Source of the DNA: Stenotrophomonas acidaminiphila
Lineage (GTDB): Bacteria; Pseudomonadota; Gammaproteobacteria; Xanthomonadales; Xanthomonadaceae
Assembly: GCF_001431595.1 (NCBI RefSeq)
Contig: NZ_LDJO01000007.1
Coordinates: forward strand, 34,145-98,144
Direction of reading: 5' to 3'
Length of the DNA stretch: 64,000 nucleotides
The notes under the pieces are model-generated. The model was given only the letters and a program-made list of their open reading frames with translations, searched no databases and was not told the origin of the DNA. Numbering within the stretch: the stretch's first letter is position 1; every line of letters starts with the position of its first letter. Positions 10,062-18,566 of the stretch are shown here, one piece after another. Position numbers and translations under genes: made by a program.

Positions 10062-11161
10062 GCGTTCGGTACCGTCCTTGTGTCGCTGCAGCCACGTACT
10101 TCGACGTTCCTGATGCGGCCGAGCACGCCGAAATGCTTGCCCGGGCGCCCGCACCGGCAGTCGTCCTCGCCATGGATCACGCCCAGGTCCTCGGTGAGCA
10201 GGCTGTGCCCCGGATAGCTGCCGGGCAGCAGGCTCAGTACCTGTATCGCGCCGACGGTACCGTCGGCGACCGGGGCAAGATCCTTCAGGTCGCGGATGAT
10301 GACGTCCGCATAGGCCGGTGCGTGCAGGTGCCCGTGCTCGCATTCGAAGAAGATCGACCCGACCTGCTCGACCATGCCGTAGTAGTTGTGCACCCGATCA
10401 ATGCCGAATGTGGTGGACAGCGCGGCCTTGTAGGCGGCGTTGTCGACCTTCTGCTCGTCCATCTTCTTCCAGCCACCGCCGTGCACCAGCATGCTGCCGG
10501 CCGGGAAACGCAGTTCGACCCCGTCGCGCCGCGCCGCCTGCACGAAGGATTGCCAGACGATGAAGGTGAACCCGAACAGCAGCACCGGTTCCTCCGGCGC
10601 CCTGGACAGCCATTGCGCCAGGGCAACCCAGTCGGGCTGCAACTGCTCGTCAAGCAGATAGAGATGATCGCGGCCGAAGTTGGAGAAGCCCAGGATGCCG
10701 GCCGCGCGCGCGTTGAAGCGGCTGCGGTCGCGCAGGAAACTGTCGTCGTCGACCACCAGCATGCGCATTCGGCGGTTGCCGGCGAAGTGCGAGAAGATCC
10801 GTGCCAAGGCACGGGTCTGCGCGCGCGCGGTGTCAGCATCGAGGAAGATGCGCGATACCGCCGCGCCGGTCGTGCCGCTGGAAACCAGCGTGCGCAGCAC
10901 CTGGTCATCGGCGACGCTCTTGAGCTCCAGCTGCTTGAACAGGCGCACGGGCAGCCACGGCAGCGCCTCCAGGCTGTCGGCCGCGCCACCCTGCCAGAGC
11001 GCGTCGAGCATCGCCGCGTAGGGTGCGCAATGCGCATGATGGTGGCGGGTGAGCGACTGCAGCCCATGCAGCAGCCACTCGCGCTTGGCCTGGCGGTCCA
11101 GGCCGAAGACATCGACGTCCAGTGCGGCCGCGGCCAGCGGCGTCGCGGGTGCCATGTTCAC
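10058..11161 (-). CDS. LuxE-family acyl-protein synthetase
   Basis: A 367-residue LuxE/PaaK-like adenylate-forming enzyme, which activates a carboxylic acid as acyl-AMP and transfers it to its own cysteine or to a partner. The SSGTTGA loop (phosphate-binding) is near residue 94-100; HGGGWKKMDE and YGMVEQ near the middle are typical of LuxE. CxCGRPGKHF near the C-terminus is a CxCG-type motif. The GTG start at 11161 overlaps the ligase stop as GTGA, matching the four-base overlaps throughout this operon; an ATG at 11155 is the alternative. It feeds LuxC directly in the lux paradigm. The acyl substrate is unknown; a short hydroxy acid is as likely as a fatty acid in a glycan operon. Confidence 0.85.
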   Translation of the reverse strand: MNMAPATPLAAAALDVDVFGLDRQAKREWLLHGLQSLTRHHHAHCAPYAAMLDALWQGGAADSLEALPWLPVRLFKQLELKSVADDQVLRTLVSSGTTGAAVSRIFLDADTARAQTRALARIFSHFAGNRRMRMLVVDDDSFLRDRSRFNARAAGILGFSNFGRDHLYLLDEQLQPDWVALAQWLSRAPEEPVLLFGFTFIVWQSFVQAARRDGVELRFPAGSMLVHGGGWKKMDEQKVDNAAYKAALSTTFGIDRVHNYYGMVEQVGSIFFECEHGHLHAPAYADVIIRDLKDLAPVADGTVGAIQVLSLLPGSYPGHSLLTEDLGVIHGEDDCRCGRPGKHFGVLGRIRNVEVRGCSDTRTVPNA

Positions 11162-12552
11162 TTTCCGGCTCCTTCCCCGGCCAGCTGCCGGAGCGACGGA
11201 TAATCGATCTTGCCGTTGGACAGCAGCGGCAAGGCCTCCAGGTGGATGCAGCGCACCAGCCCGCCGAACAGCTTGTAGCGCGCCTGTACCAGGCGTCGCA
11301 CCTCATCCGGCGGCGCAGCCTCGCCGCCATGGCTGAACACCACCAGGTCGTCGTCGCTGCCCGAGCAGGCGATCTGCCGGCCCAGCGCCGCCGACAGCAT
11401 CGCTTCAACCTCGTCCAGGTTGACGCGGTTGCCGGACATCTTCAGGAAGCGCTTGGCGCGGCCGGTGATGTAGTGGAAGCCGTCGGCATCGACACGGGCC
11501 AGGTCGCCGGTGCGCAGCACGCCGTGCTGTTGGTCGGCAGCAGCCAGTTCGCCGCGCGAGGTGGCGTAGCCCATCATCACGTTGGGGCCTTCGTACACCA
11601 GCTCGCCGCTGTCGCCATCGACGTGCATGCGGCCGCCGGGGACCGGAATGCCGATGCTGCCGATCTTGTCCAGCAGGCGTTCCGGTGGCACGTAGCTGAT
11701 CCGCGGGGATGCCTCGGTCTGGCCGTACATCACGAAGAACTGAAGGCCGTGGTCGCGTGCCGATTCGGCGAAATGCCGTACCAGTTCGTCGCGTAGGCGC
11801 CCGCCGGCCTGGGTCAGCATGCGCAGGCCCGGCAGTTGCAGTCGCGCCAGTCCCATGCGCCGCAGGATCTCGTAGGTGGCCGGGACGCCCGAAAGCGAAG
11901 TGACGGCGTTGCCGCGCGCGGCTTCCCAGAACTCGCGCGTCATCAGGCTGTCCTCGCTGAGCACCACGCAGCCACCGCATGCGAGGTGGCTGTTGAGGAT
12001 CGACATGCCGAAAGAGTAGGCCAGCGGCAGGGTGGTGATGGCACGGTCGTCGGCGGTCAGGCCCAGGTAGGCGACGATTGACGCGGCGTTGCTGGCCAGC
12101 CCCTGCGCGGACAGCCGCACCAGCTTCGACGAGCCGGTGCTGCCGGACGTGCTGAGCAGTAAGGCCAGTTCCGGGTGCGGCGCGGCGCCGGTGGCGGCGT
12201 CGCGGACGTGGATGCTCAGGCACCCGCCGGCATGCACGGTGGTGTATCCCCGTGGTGCCGGGCCGGGCAATGCGAGCCACTCGGGGGTGTAGCAGTCGAC
12301 CAGGGCCGCGAGCAGCTCCGGGTCGGTATCGGCCTGCACCAGCAGCGGTACCTGGCGTGCGCTGCGCAGCGCACCCAGGTACAGCGCCACGGCCTCGATC
12401 GTGCTGGGCATCGCCAGGATGCCCATGCCACGGCCGCCCGGGAGCAGGCCGGCCAGGTCATCGGCCAGTCCGGCCAGTTCGCGGTAGCTGAGCGTGCGCG
12501 TCCCCTCGATCAGGGCCGTGTGCTCTCCATGGGGCAACTGCCAGAACCGCAC
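11158..12552 (-). CDS. AMP-dependent acyl-activating ligase
   Basis: A 464-residue member of the ANL superfamily (acyl-CoA/acyl-ACP synthetases). The phosphate-binding loop LLLSTSGSTGSSK is near residue 130-145. MYGQTEASPRI is the A5-type motif, RTGDLARVDADGFHYITGR is the A7/A8 region, and a C-terminal lysine in LSNGKIDY is the expected adenylation lysine. The protein is shorter than acetyl-CoA synthetases and resembles ligases that load carrier proteins. The carrier protein is encoded two genes upstream, with the SDR gene between them. The GTG start follows the SDR stop directly. Its likely role is loading an acyl group on the ACP or CoA before transfer to the amino sugar; substrate specificity cannot be assigned. 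Confidence 0.85.
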   Translation of the reverse strand: MRFWQLPHGEHTALIEGTRTLSYRELAGLADDLAGLLPGGRGMGILAMPSTIEAVALYLGALRSARQVPLLVQADTDPELLAALVDCYTPEWLALPGPAPRGYTTVHAGGCLSIHVRDAATGAAPHPELALLLSTSGSTGSSKLVRLSAQGLASNAASIVAYLGLTADDRAITTLPLAYSFGMSILNSHLACGGCVVLSEDSLMTREFWEAARGNAVTSLSGVPATYEILRRMGLARLQLPGLRMLTQAGGRLRDELVRHFAESARDHGLQFFVMYGQTEASPRISYVPPERLLDKIGSIGIPVPGGRMHVDGDSGELVYEGPNVMMGYATSRGELAAADQQHGVLRTGDLARVDADGFHYITGRAKRFLKMSGNRVNLDEVEAMLSAALGRQIACSGSDDDLVVFSHGGEAAPPDEVRRLVQARYKLFGGLVRCIHLEALPLLSNGKIDYPSLRQLAGEGAGK

Positions 12553-13299
12553 TCAGACCACCATCTGCCCGTCGATGCCGATGACCTGGCCGGTGACGTA
12601 GGTCGATTGCCCGCCGAGCAGGAACGCGACCAGTTCGGCAACTTCCCGCGGCGTGCCGGCGCGGCCCATGCCGATCGACGCCACGCGCCTGGCATGGGCG
12701 GCTTCGGGCATGGCGCGGGTCATGTCGGTGTCGATGAACCCGGGCGAGACCGCGTTGACGCGGATCCCCTTGGCGGCCAGTTCCTTGGCGGCCGAACGCG
12801 TCGCCCCGACCAGGGCGGCCTTGCTGGCGGCATAGAGGCTCAGGCCCGCGGCGCCGTTGACGCCCATGATCGACACCAGGTTGACAATGCTGCCGCGCTG
12901 CGTGCGCGACATCAGACGCGCCGCGTACTGCATCGCCATCAGTGGCGCCTTCACGTTGATCGCGAGCACGCGGTCGATGTCCTCGGCGCGGATCATCCCG
13001 AGCAGGCCTTCGTGCAGGACGCCGGCATTGTTGACCAGGCCGTCGAGGCGGCCGAAGCGATTGAACACCTGTTTGAACAGCCCCGCCACCGCATCCGCGT
13101 CGGCCAGGTCGATCACCGCGACCATCGGCTCAGGCGCGCCGTGTGCGGACAGTTCCGTCGCCAGCACCTGCAGCGCTTCGCCGTCGCGCGCCGCCATCAC
13201 CAGCTGCGCGCCCTGGGTGGCGAGCAGTTCGCAGATGGCCTTGCCTATGCCGCGCGAGGCACCGGTGACCAGGATGACGGGAGCGTCGGCGGTTCCCAT
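12553..13299 (-). CDS. SDR-family NAD(P)-dependent oxidoreductase, FabG-like
   Basis: A 248-residue classical short-chain dehydrogenase. TGASRGIG (12-19) is the cofactor glycine motif, NNAG is at 90-93, and the catalytic triad is Ser143, Tyr156 and Lys160 (YAASK). The overall look is that of 3-oxoacyl-ACP reductase FabG, fitting reduction of a 3-keto group on an ACP-bound acyl chain and so production of a 3-hydroxyacyl group. The ACP gene ends two bases upstream and the ligase starts directly after. It could instead act on a sugar keto group, but FabG-like SDRs beside an ACP usually act on acyl thioesters (family knowledge). This would give a hydroxyacyl donor for the GNAT enzyme upstream in the operon. 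Confidence 0.85.
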   Translation of the reverse strand: MGTADAPVILVTGASRGIGKAICELLATQGAQLVMAARDGEALQVLATELSAHGAPEPMVAVIDLADADAVAGLFKQVFNRFGRLDGLVNNAGVLHEGLLGMIRAEDIDRVLAINVKAPLMAMQYAARLMSRTQRGSIVNLVSIMGVNGAAGLSLYAASKAALVGATRSAAKELAAKGIRVNAVSPGFIDTDMTRAMPEAAHARRVASIGMGRAGTPREVAELVAFLLGGQSTYVTGQVIGIDGQMVV

Positions 13300-13301
13300 C
13301 G

Positions 13302-13550
13302 TCAGAGCGCGGCGCCGTGCTTGCGCAGGATCTCGCGCGCCTTTCCTACCGAGCTCATGTCGATCACGTCATCCATGTCGATCATCACGCCGAAGGCTTC
13401 TTCCAGCGCCGCAACCACCGACATGTGGGCAATCGAATCCCACTGCGGGATGGTGTTGTAGCGCAGCTCGTCGGTGACCTGGGCGGCGTCGATGCCCAGC
13501 ACGCGGGCGAAAACGGCGACGACCTGGTCTTCGTGGGAGGGGTTGTTCAT
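13302..13550 (-). CDS. Acyl carrier protein, dedicated to the operon
   Basis: An 82-residue acidic carrier protein. The phosphopantetheine attachment serine is Ser39 in the motif QWDSIAHM, a variant of the usual DSL. The four-helix pattern and length are typical. It overlaps the GNAT gene upstream by four bases (ATGA at 13547-13550) and precedes the FabG-like SDR by two bases. It is therefore translated with enzymes that could load (AMP ligase), reduce (SDR) and use (GNAT, LuxC) its acyl group. The housekeeping AcpP has DSLD and normally sits in a fab cluster, so this is a special-purpose copy. Confidence 0.9.
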   Translation of the reverse strand: MNNPSHEDQVVAVFARVLGIDAAQVTDELRYNTIPQWDSIAHMSVVAALEEAFGVMIDMDDVIDMSSVGKAREILRKHGAAL

Positions 13551-14308
13551 AGGAATTTCCGGAAACCAGTGAGGGAAGTGTTGAACTGGAAGCCAAGCCG
13601 CGCATACAGGTTGATGATGCCGGTGTTGGCAGCCGATACCAGCGTGGTGCAGCGCTGGATGTCGCGTGCGGCCAGCGATTCGAGCGCGGTTACCCACAGC
13701 GGCATCGCCAGCATCGCATACGGCGCTGCCGCGCCCGTGAGCAGGAGCTCGGCTCGGTGCGCATCGGCGTACACGCGCTCGGCATGGAAGCCGATGACGC
13801 GACCACGCGACTCGGCGGTGTAGGCAAGGCCGCCGTTGACCAGGTCCTCGATCCAGTTGGCGGTGCGCTTCCGCGCGTGCGCCGGATCGATCGCCGGATC
13901 CTCGAGGAAGCGGCCGTGGCCGAAGTCATCGTGGGCGATGCCGCGCAGCAGCGCGATGTCGCTGGCGACGGCGGGGCGCAACGTCGGCAGCATGCCGCGC
14001 GGAACCGGCGGCAGGTTGCCCATGCCGCTGCGCGAAACGGTCAGCGAGGTCTCAACGAACTGGAAGCCATCTGCCAGCAGCGCGCCACGCAGCAGGTGCG
14101 CATTGCCGTCGACGCGGCCGAACAGGTAGCGCACGCCCAGCCCATGGGCCCATCGTTCGGCCTCCACCAGCAGGTGCGACGCGCTGTCGGCGCTGTGTGC
14201 CTCGAAACCGGTGATCTCGGCGGTGGCGAAGCCCAGCGCGCGCTCGTCCCATGGGGTGAGCCGCGCCTGCAGCGTCGCGCCCTCGCGCTGGAGCGAAAGC
14301 TCAGCCAT
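13547..14308 (-). CDS. GNAT N-acyltransferase, WecD-like
   Basis: A 253-residue two-lobed GNAT protein. The C-terminal lobe contains RGRVIGFHAERV and an acyl-CoA-binding beta-alpha-beta near VSAANTGIINLYARLGF, matching the pattern of dTDP-fucosamine acetyltransferase WecD (RffC). It would acylate the 4-amino group of the sugar nucleotide made by the WecE-type enzyme in the same operon. E. coli WecD uses acetyl-CoA. Here the adjoining ACP, ligase and SDR suggest a larger acyl donor such as a 3-hydroxyacyl group (inference). It overlaps the GT2 gene by eight bases and the ACP gene by four. Confidence 0.82.
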   Translation of the reverse strand: MAELSLQREGATLQARLTPWDERALGFATAEITGFEAHSADSASHLLVEAERWAHGLGVRYLFGRVDGNAHLLRGALLADGFQFVETSLTVSRSGMGNLPPVPRGMLPTLRPAVASDIALLRGIAHDDFGHGRFLEDPAIDPAHARKRTANWIEDLVNGGLAYTAESRGRVIGFHAERVYADAHRAELLLTGAAAPYAMLAMPLWVTALESLAARDIQRCTTLVSAANTGIINLYARLGFQFNTSLTGFRKFL

Positions 14309-15269
14309 GCGGGGCCTCCGCGGTGGTGTCGGCGACGATGTAGTAGGGGCGCCGCTGCACGTTGCGGAACACCTGGCCGACGTACAGCCCGACCACGCCC
14401 ATGGAGAACATCATCAGGCCGCCAATCAGCCAGATGGCGGCGATGATGGAGGTATATCCCGCCACCTGGATGTCGCCGTCCCACCAGCGCAGCACGCTGA
14501 TGGCGACCATCACGAAGGCGACCAGCGCGCAGAATATGCCGGTGCCGGCCACCATGCGCAGCGGCTTCTCGGAGTAGCCCAGCGCTATGTTCATGGCCAG
14601 TCGCAGCAGCCGGCGCAGGGTGTAGGACGACTCGCCCTGCGCGCGCTGCTGGTGGCGCACGGGCAGCTTGGCGGTGCGGAAGCCGGCCCACTTCACCATC
14701 AACGGGAACGAACGGTCGCGTTCGGGCATCGCGCAGACCGCGTCGATGACCTTGCGGTGGAAAATGCCGAAATTGGCGGTGGACGGATCCTGCGGCACGC
14801 CGGTAAGCCAGCCCAGGGTGGCGAAGAAGCCCCACGACGACAGCCGCTTGAGCGGCGTGTCCTGGCGTTCCACGCGCTGGGCGAAGACGACCTCGTAGTT
14901 CTCTTCCAGCGCCTTGCGGTACAGCCGCGGGATTTCCGCCGGCACATCCTGCAGGTCGCAGTCCATCACCACGGTCCAGCGCCCGGATGCGTGCTCGATG
15001 CCGGCGGAGATGGCCGAATGCTGGCCGAAGTTGCGTGACAGCCGCAGGCCGGTGAGCCATGCCCGGGTGGCCGCCAGTTCCTGGATGCGGCCCCAGGCCC
15101 CGTCTGGGCTGGCGTCGTCGACCAGGATCATCTCGAATGCGATATCCATGCCCGCCACCGCGGCCTCCACCTGGTCGGCCAGTTCCTCCAGGCAGCCCAC
15201 GCAGCCATAGACGGGAACGACCACCGACAGTTCGATTGGCAGCGTGAGGGGGACTGGAGCAGCGGTCAT
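14301..15269 (-). CDS. GT2 polyprenyl-phosphate glycosyltransferase, ArnC/GtrB-like, first gene of the operon
   Basis: A 322-residue membrane-anchored GT2 enzyme. The catalytic domain starts with LSVVVPVYG, has LVDDASPDG and MDCDLQD (DxD-type metal site) and the family motif RNFGQHSAISAG. Two C-terminal transmembrane helices (about 230-255 and 265-290) complete the ArnC/GtrB/DPM architecture. Members transfer a sugar from a nucleotide donor to undecaprenyl phosphate on the cytoplasmic side. The start ATG at 15269 fits the N-terminus of relatives; the longer open frame upstream is not conserved-looking. It heads an operon in which every junction overlaps or is within 30 bases, down to 5,457. 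Confidence 0.87.
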   Translation of the reverse strand: MTAAPVPLTLPIELSVVVPVYGCVGCLEELADQVEAAVAGMDIAFEMILVDDASPDGAWGRIQELAATRAWLTGLRLSRNFGQHSAISAGIEHASGRWTVVMDCDLQDVPAEIPRLYRKALEENYEVVFAQRVERQDTPLKRLSSWGFFATLGWLTGVPQDPSTANFGIFHRKVIDAVCAMPERDRSFPLMVKWAGFRTAKLPVRHQQRAQGESSYTLRRLLRLAMNIALGYSEKPLRMVAGTGIFCALVAFVMVAISVLRWWDGDIQVAGYTSIIAAIWLIGGLMMFSMGVVGLYVGQVFRNVQRRPYYIVADTTAEAPHG

Positions 15270-15360
15270 GGAATGTAAGGCCTCGGCGCCATCGATCAAT
15301 AAGGTCGGACCTGGGGGCGCGATGCCCTCGTCCGTGCGCAGACGGACCCAGCGACGCGAA

Positions 15361-15366
15361 AGTATA
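15361..15366 (-). promoter_or_regulatory. Candidate -10 box for the glycosylation operon
   Basis: Read on the minus strand this is TATACT, about 90 bases before the GT2 start codon and the best -10 hexamer in the 163-base gap to etfA. No convincing -35 element is visible at 16-18 bases. Confidence 0.35.
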
Positions 15367-15394
15367 GGCGCCCGCGCAGGCGGGCGGCATGATG

Positions 15395-15424
15395 GTGGCG
15401 GCAACCGGTTGCGGCTGCCGCCAC
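15395..15424. terminator. Hairpin after etfA
   Basis: A perfect 9-bp stem (GTGGCGGCA / TGCCGCCAC) with a 12-base loop that contains a further palindrome (CAACCGGTTG), placed directly after the etfA stop codon on the minus strand. A second small hairpin (GCCCGC / GCGGGC) lies at 15370-15385. No T-run follows, as is common in GC-rich genomes. Confidence 0.55.
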
Positions 15425-15432
15425 GCGCGGCG

Positions 15433-16368
15433 TCAGAGCGCCGCTTCCAGCTCGGGCAGGATGGCGAACAGGTCGCCGACCAGGCCGATGTCGGCCACTT
15501 CGAAGATCGGCGCGTCGCCGTCCTTGTTGATGGCCACGATGGTGCCGGCGTCCTTGATGCCGGTCAGGTGCTGGATGGCACCGGAAATGCCCACGGCGAT
15601 GTACAGCTCGGGTGCGATGATCTTGCCGGTCTGGCCGACCTGCATGTCGCTGGGCACGTAGCCGGCGTCGACCGCGGCGCGCGAGGCGCCGACCGCGGCA
15701 CCGAGCTTGTCGGCCAGCTGGTAGATCACCTTGAAGTTATCTTCCGAACCGACGCCGCGGCCGCCGGACACCACGCGCTTGGCGCTCTGCAGGTCCGGGC
15801 GGTCGCTCTTGCCGGCGGCCAGGCCGACGAAACGGGTGTGCGCGGGCAGCGCGACATCGACGCTGATGGCTTCGACCGGGGCGCTGTTGCCCCTGGCCGC
15901 CTCCGGCCAGGAGGCGGCACGCACGGTGGCCACCACCACCTGGTCGGCCGGCACCTCGACGGTGATGATGGCGTTGCCGGCGTAGATCGGGCGCTTGAAG
16001 GTGTGCGCGCCGTCGACGGCCATCAGGTCGGAGACCTGGTTCACGCCCAGCAGCGCGGCAACCGCCGGCATCAGGTCCTTGCCGGTGGTGGTGGACGGGC
16101 CGAACACGTGGCTGTAGCCGGCGGCGGCCTTGGCGATCTGCGGGGCCTGGACCTGGGCCACGGCGTGCTGGTTGGCCGGGTTGGCGATGGTCAGCACCTT
16201 GCCGACACCGGCGATCTGCGCGGCTTCGGCGGCGATGACGGCCGGATCGGCGGCCAGCACCAGCACGTCGATGTCGCCACCGATGGCGGCCGCGGCCGAG
16301 ACCGTCTTGGCCACGGCGCTGTTGAGCTTGCCGTCCAGGTGTTCGGCGATTACGAGAATTTTAGACAT
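15433..16368 (-). CDS. etfA: Electron transfer flavoprotein alpha subunit
   Basis: FAD-carrying subunit of the soluble electron carrier that passes electrons from acyl-CoA dehydrogenases to ETF:quinone oxidoreductase. The C-terminal half shows the ETF-alpha signature from [10 protein letters not shown] through [16 protein letters not shown] and [14 protein letters not shown] to AINKD, the FAD-binding segment. Length (311) is normal. The start at 16368 is chosen because AAGGAAG lies directly upstream; a TTG 15 bases earlier is less likely. It follows etfB by 81 bases. In Xanthomonas the etf pair also marks the edge of the LPS locus, as it does here. Confidence 0.96.
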   Translation of the reverse strand: MSKILVIAEHLDGKLNSAVAKTVSAAAAIGGDIDVLVLAADPAVIAAEAAQIAGVGKVLTIANPANQHAVAQVQAPQIAKAAAGYSHVFGPSTTTGKDLMPAVAALLGVNQVSDLMAVDGAHTFKRPIYAGNAIITVEVPADQVVVATVRAASWPEAARGNSAPVEAISVDVALPAHTRFVGLAAGKSDRPDLQSAKRVVSGGRGVGSEDNFKVIYQLADKLGAAVGASRAAVDAGYVPSDMQVGQTGKIIAPELYIAVGISGAIQHLTGIKDAGTIVAINKDGDAPIFEVADIGLVGDLFAILPELEAAL

Positions 16369-16449
16369 CGGAACTTCCTTCAAATGGGGCGCAAGGCTTC
16401 GGCATTGGAAAGTCCGGCCATGTATGGCCGGGCTCCTGATCAGGGGTGA

Positions 16450-17196
16450 TCACAAGAGCCCCTTCTGCCTGAGTGCGGCCACCAGTTCGGCGGCGTCTTT
16501 CACCATCACGCCCTTGCTGCGCTTGGCCGGCGCGGCGTAGTGGGTGGTCTTGAAGGTGTCGGCGGCTTCGACCCCCAGGTCGGCCAGCTGCAGGGTTTCC
16601 AGCGGCTTGGCCTTGGCCTTCATGATGTCCGGCAGCTTGATGAAGCGCGGTTCGTTCAGGCGCAGGTCGGTGGTGATCACCGCCGGCAGTTCCACTTCCA
16701 GCGTCTCCAGGCCGGCGTCCACTTCGCGGGTGACCGTGGCCTTGCCGTCGGCGATCTCGACCCTGGAGGCGAACGTGGCCTGCGGGCGTGCCCACAGCGT
16801 GGCCAGCATCTGCCCGGTCTGGTTGGCATCGTCGTCGATGGCCTGTTTGCCGAGGATGACCAGGTCCGGCTGTTCCTTTTCCACCAGCTTGAGCAGGGTG
16901 CGGGCGGCGGTCAGCGGCTGGATGGCCTGGTCGGTGACCACGTGGATGGCGCGGTTGGCGCCCATGGCCAGGCCGTTGCGCAGGTGCGCCTGGGCGTCGG
17001 CCGGGGCGATGGTGGCGACCACCACTTCGCTGGCGATGCCCTTGTCGCGCAGGCGCAGGGCTTCTTCCAGTGCGATTTCGTCGAACGGGTTGGGCGAGAG
17101 CTTGACGCCGTCGGTGACCACGCCGGAACCATCCGGCTTGACCTGAATGCGGACGTTGTAGTCCACCACGCGCTTGTACGCGACGAGGATTTTCAT
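16450..17196 (-). CDS. etfB: Electron transfer flavoprotein beta subunit
   Basis: AMP-binding partner of EtfA, 248 residues. The N-terminus MKILVAYKRVVDYNVRI, the segment LILGKQAIDDDANQTGQ (nucleotide-binding) and VTREVDAGLETLEVELPAVIT match the family closely. It is the first gene of the etfBA pair and is divergent from rfbB across about 300 bases. GAAGGATC lies upstream of the ATG. Confidence 0.96.
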   Translation of the reverse strand: MKILVAYKRVVDYNVRIQVKPDGSGVVTDGVKLSPNPFDEIALEEALRLRDKGIASEVVVATIAPADAQAHLRNGLAMGANRAIHVVTDQAIQPLTAARTLLKLVEKEQPDLVILGKQAIDDDANQTGQMLATLWARPQATFASRVEIADGKATVTREVDAGLETLEVELPAVITTDLRLNEPRFIKLPDIMKAKAKPLETLQLADLGVEAADTFKTTHYAAPAKRSKGVMVKDAAELVAALRQKGLL

Positions 17197-17256
17197 GTGC
17201 TGCGGGATCCTTCGGTTGCAGGGGGCCGGCGCCAGTGCCGGACAGATGAAGGCCCG

Positions 17257-17262
17257 ATTCTA
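17257..17262 (-). promoter_or_regulatory. Candidate -10 box for etfBA; the rest of the 17197-17497 gap holds nothing clear
   Basis: Minus-strand hexamer TAGAAT about 60 bases before the etfB start. Apart from this and AGGAG before the rfbB GTG start, I see no dyad, repeat or small gene in the divergent region between etfB and rfbB. Confidence 0.35.
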
Positions 17263-17497
17263 GCGGGTGGGGAAGTCCCGTGCGAATGCGTATGGATGTG
17301 GTCGCCCTGCGTCCACGCAACTGCGCCTGTCCCCCCGCTGGCGGACCATCGCCAGCCTGCGTCCGGATGTACATGCGTCGCCCGGTGTTCAGTGGCGGCA
17401 AAGGTGGCGAGGCGGGGCTGCCTGTATCCTGTGCCGCCTGGAGCAAGCCTCGGATCGCGGAGATCCGGGCAAATGGACGTCACAGGAGACAAGAATA

Positions 17498-18553
17498 GTG
17501 CCCACCTGGCTAGTGACCGGCGGTGCCGGCTTCATCGGCGGCAACTTCGTGCTGGAGGCGGTCGCCCGCGGCATCAAGGTCGTCAACCTCGATGCCCTGA
17601 CCTATGCAGGCAACCTGCGCACACTGGCGAGCCTGGAAGGCAACCCGGCCCATGTTTTCGTCCAGGGCGACATCGGTGACCGTGTCCTGGTCGAGCGCCT
17701 GCTGGCCGAGCACCGGCCCGACGCGGTGCTGAACTTCGCCGCCGAGAGCCATGTCGACCGCTCGATCGATGGCCCCGGCGCCTTCATCCAGACCAACGTG
17801 GTCGGTACCCTGGGCCTGCTCGAAGCGGTGCGCGACTACTGGAAGGCGCTGCCGGCCGCACAGGGCGAGGCGTTCAGGTTCCTGCACGTGTCCACCGACG
17901 AGGTATACGGCACGCTGGGCGAGACCGGCAAGTTCACCGAGACCACGCCGTATGCGCCGAACTCGCCGTATTCGGCGTCCAAGGCCGCCTCGGACCACCT
18001 GGTGCGTGCGTTCCACCACACCTACGGGCTGCCGGTGCTGACCACCAACTGCTCCAACAACTACGGTCCGTACCACTTCCCCGAAAAGCTCATCCCGCTG
18101 GTGATCGCCAAGGCGCTGGCCGGCGAGCCGCTGCCGGTGTACGGCGATGGCAGGCAGGTGCGCGACTGGCTGTTCGTCACCGACCACTGCGAAGCGATCC
18201 GCACGGTGCTGGCCAAGGGCCGGGTGGGCGAGACCTACAACGTCGGCGGCAACTCGGAGAAGCAGAACATCGAGGTGGTGCAGGCGATCTGCGCACTGCT
18301 CGATGCCCGCCGCCCGCGCGAGGACGGCAAGCCGCGCAGCAGCCAGATCACCTACGTGGCCGACCGCCCGGGCCACGACCGCCGCTATGCGATCGATGCG
18401 TCCAAGCTGAAGGACGAGTTGGGCTGGGAGCCGGCCTACACCTTCGAGCAGGGCATCGCCTTCACCGTGGACTGGTACCTGGACAACCAGGCGTGGGTCA
18501 ACGGCGTGCTCGACGGCAGCTATCGCCTGCAGCGCATCGGCACCGCTGCCTGA
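17498..18553 (+). CDS. rfbB: dTDP-glucose 4,6-dehydratase
   Basis: Extended SDR enzyme converting dTDP-glucose to dTDP-4-keto-6-deoxyglucose, the branch point for dTDP-rhamnose and probably for the WecE-type amino sugar in this window. [10 protein letters not shown] at residues 7-16 is the NAD-binding motif, HVSTDEVYG contains the active-site Thr-Asp-Glu, and YSASKAASD carries the catalytic Tyr and Lys. [17 protein letters not shown] is diagnostic for RmlB. The GTG start at 17498, with AGGAG upstream, gives 351 residues, the usual size in xanthomonads; upstream in-frame sequence is not protein-like. First gene of rfbBACD. Confidence 0.97.
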   Translation: MPTWLVTGGAGFIGGNFVLEAVARGIKVVNLDALTYAGNLRTLASLEGNPAHVFVQGDIGDRVLVERLLAEHRPDAVLNFAAESHVDRSIDGPGAFIQTNVVGTLGLLEAVRDYWKALPAAQGEAFRFLHVSTDEVYGTLGETGKFTETTPYAPNSPYSASKAASDHLVRAFHHTYGLPVLTTNCSNNYGPYHFPEKLIPLVIAKALAGEPLPVYGDGRQVRDWLFVTDHCEAIRTVLAKGRVGETYNVGGNSEKQNIEVVQAICALLDARRPREDGKPRSSQITYVADRPGHDRRYAIDASKLKDELGWEPAYTFEQGIAFTVDWYLDNQAWVNGVLDGSYRLQRIGTAA

Positions 18554-18566
18554 CACCGGAGACGAC

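Noticed and set aside
8838..12552. Bioluminescence (lux) operon
   Set aside because: LuxC and LuxE homologues are present but there are no luxA/luxB luciferase genes, no luxD, and the context is glycan synthesis.
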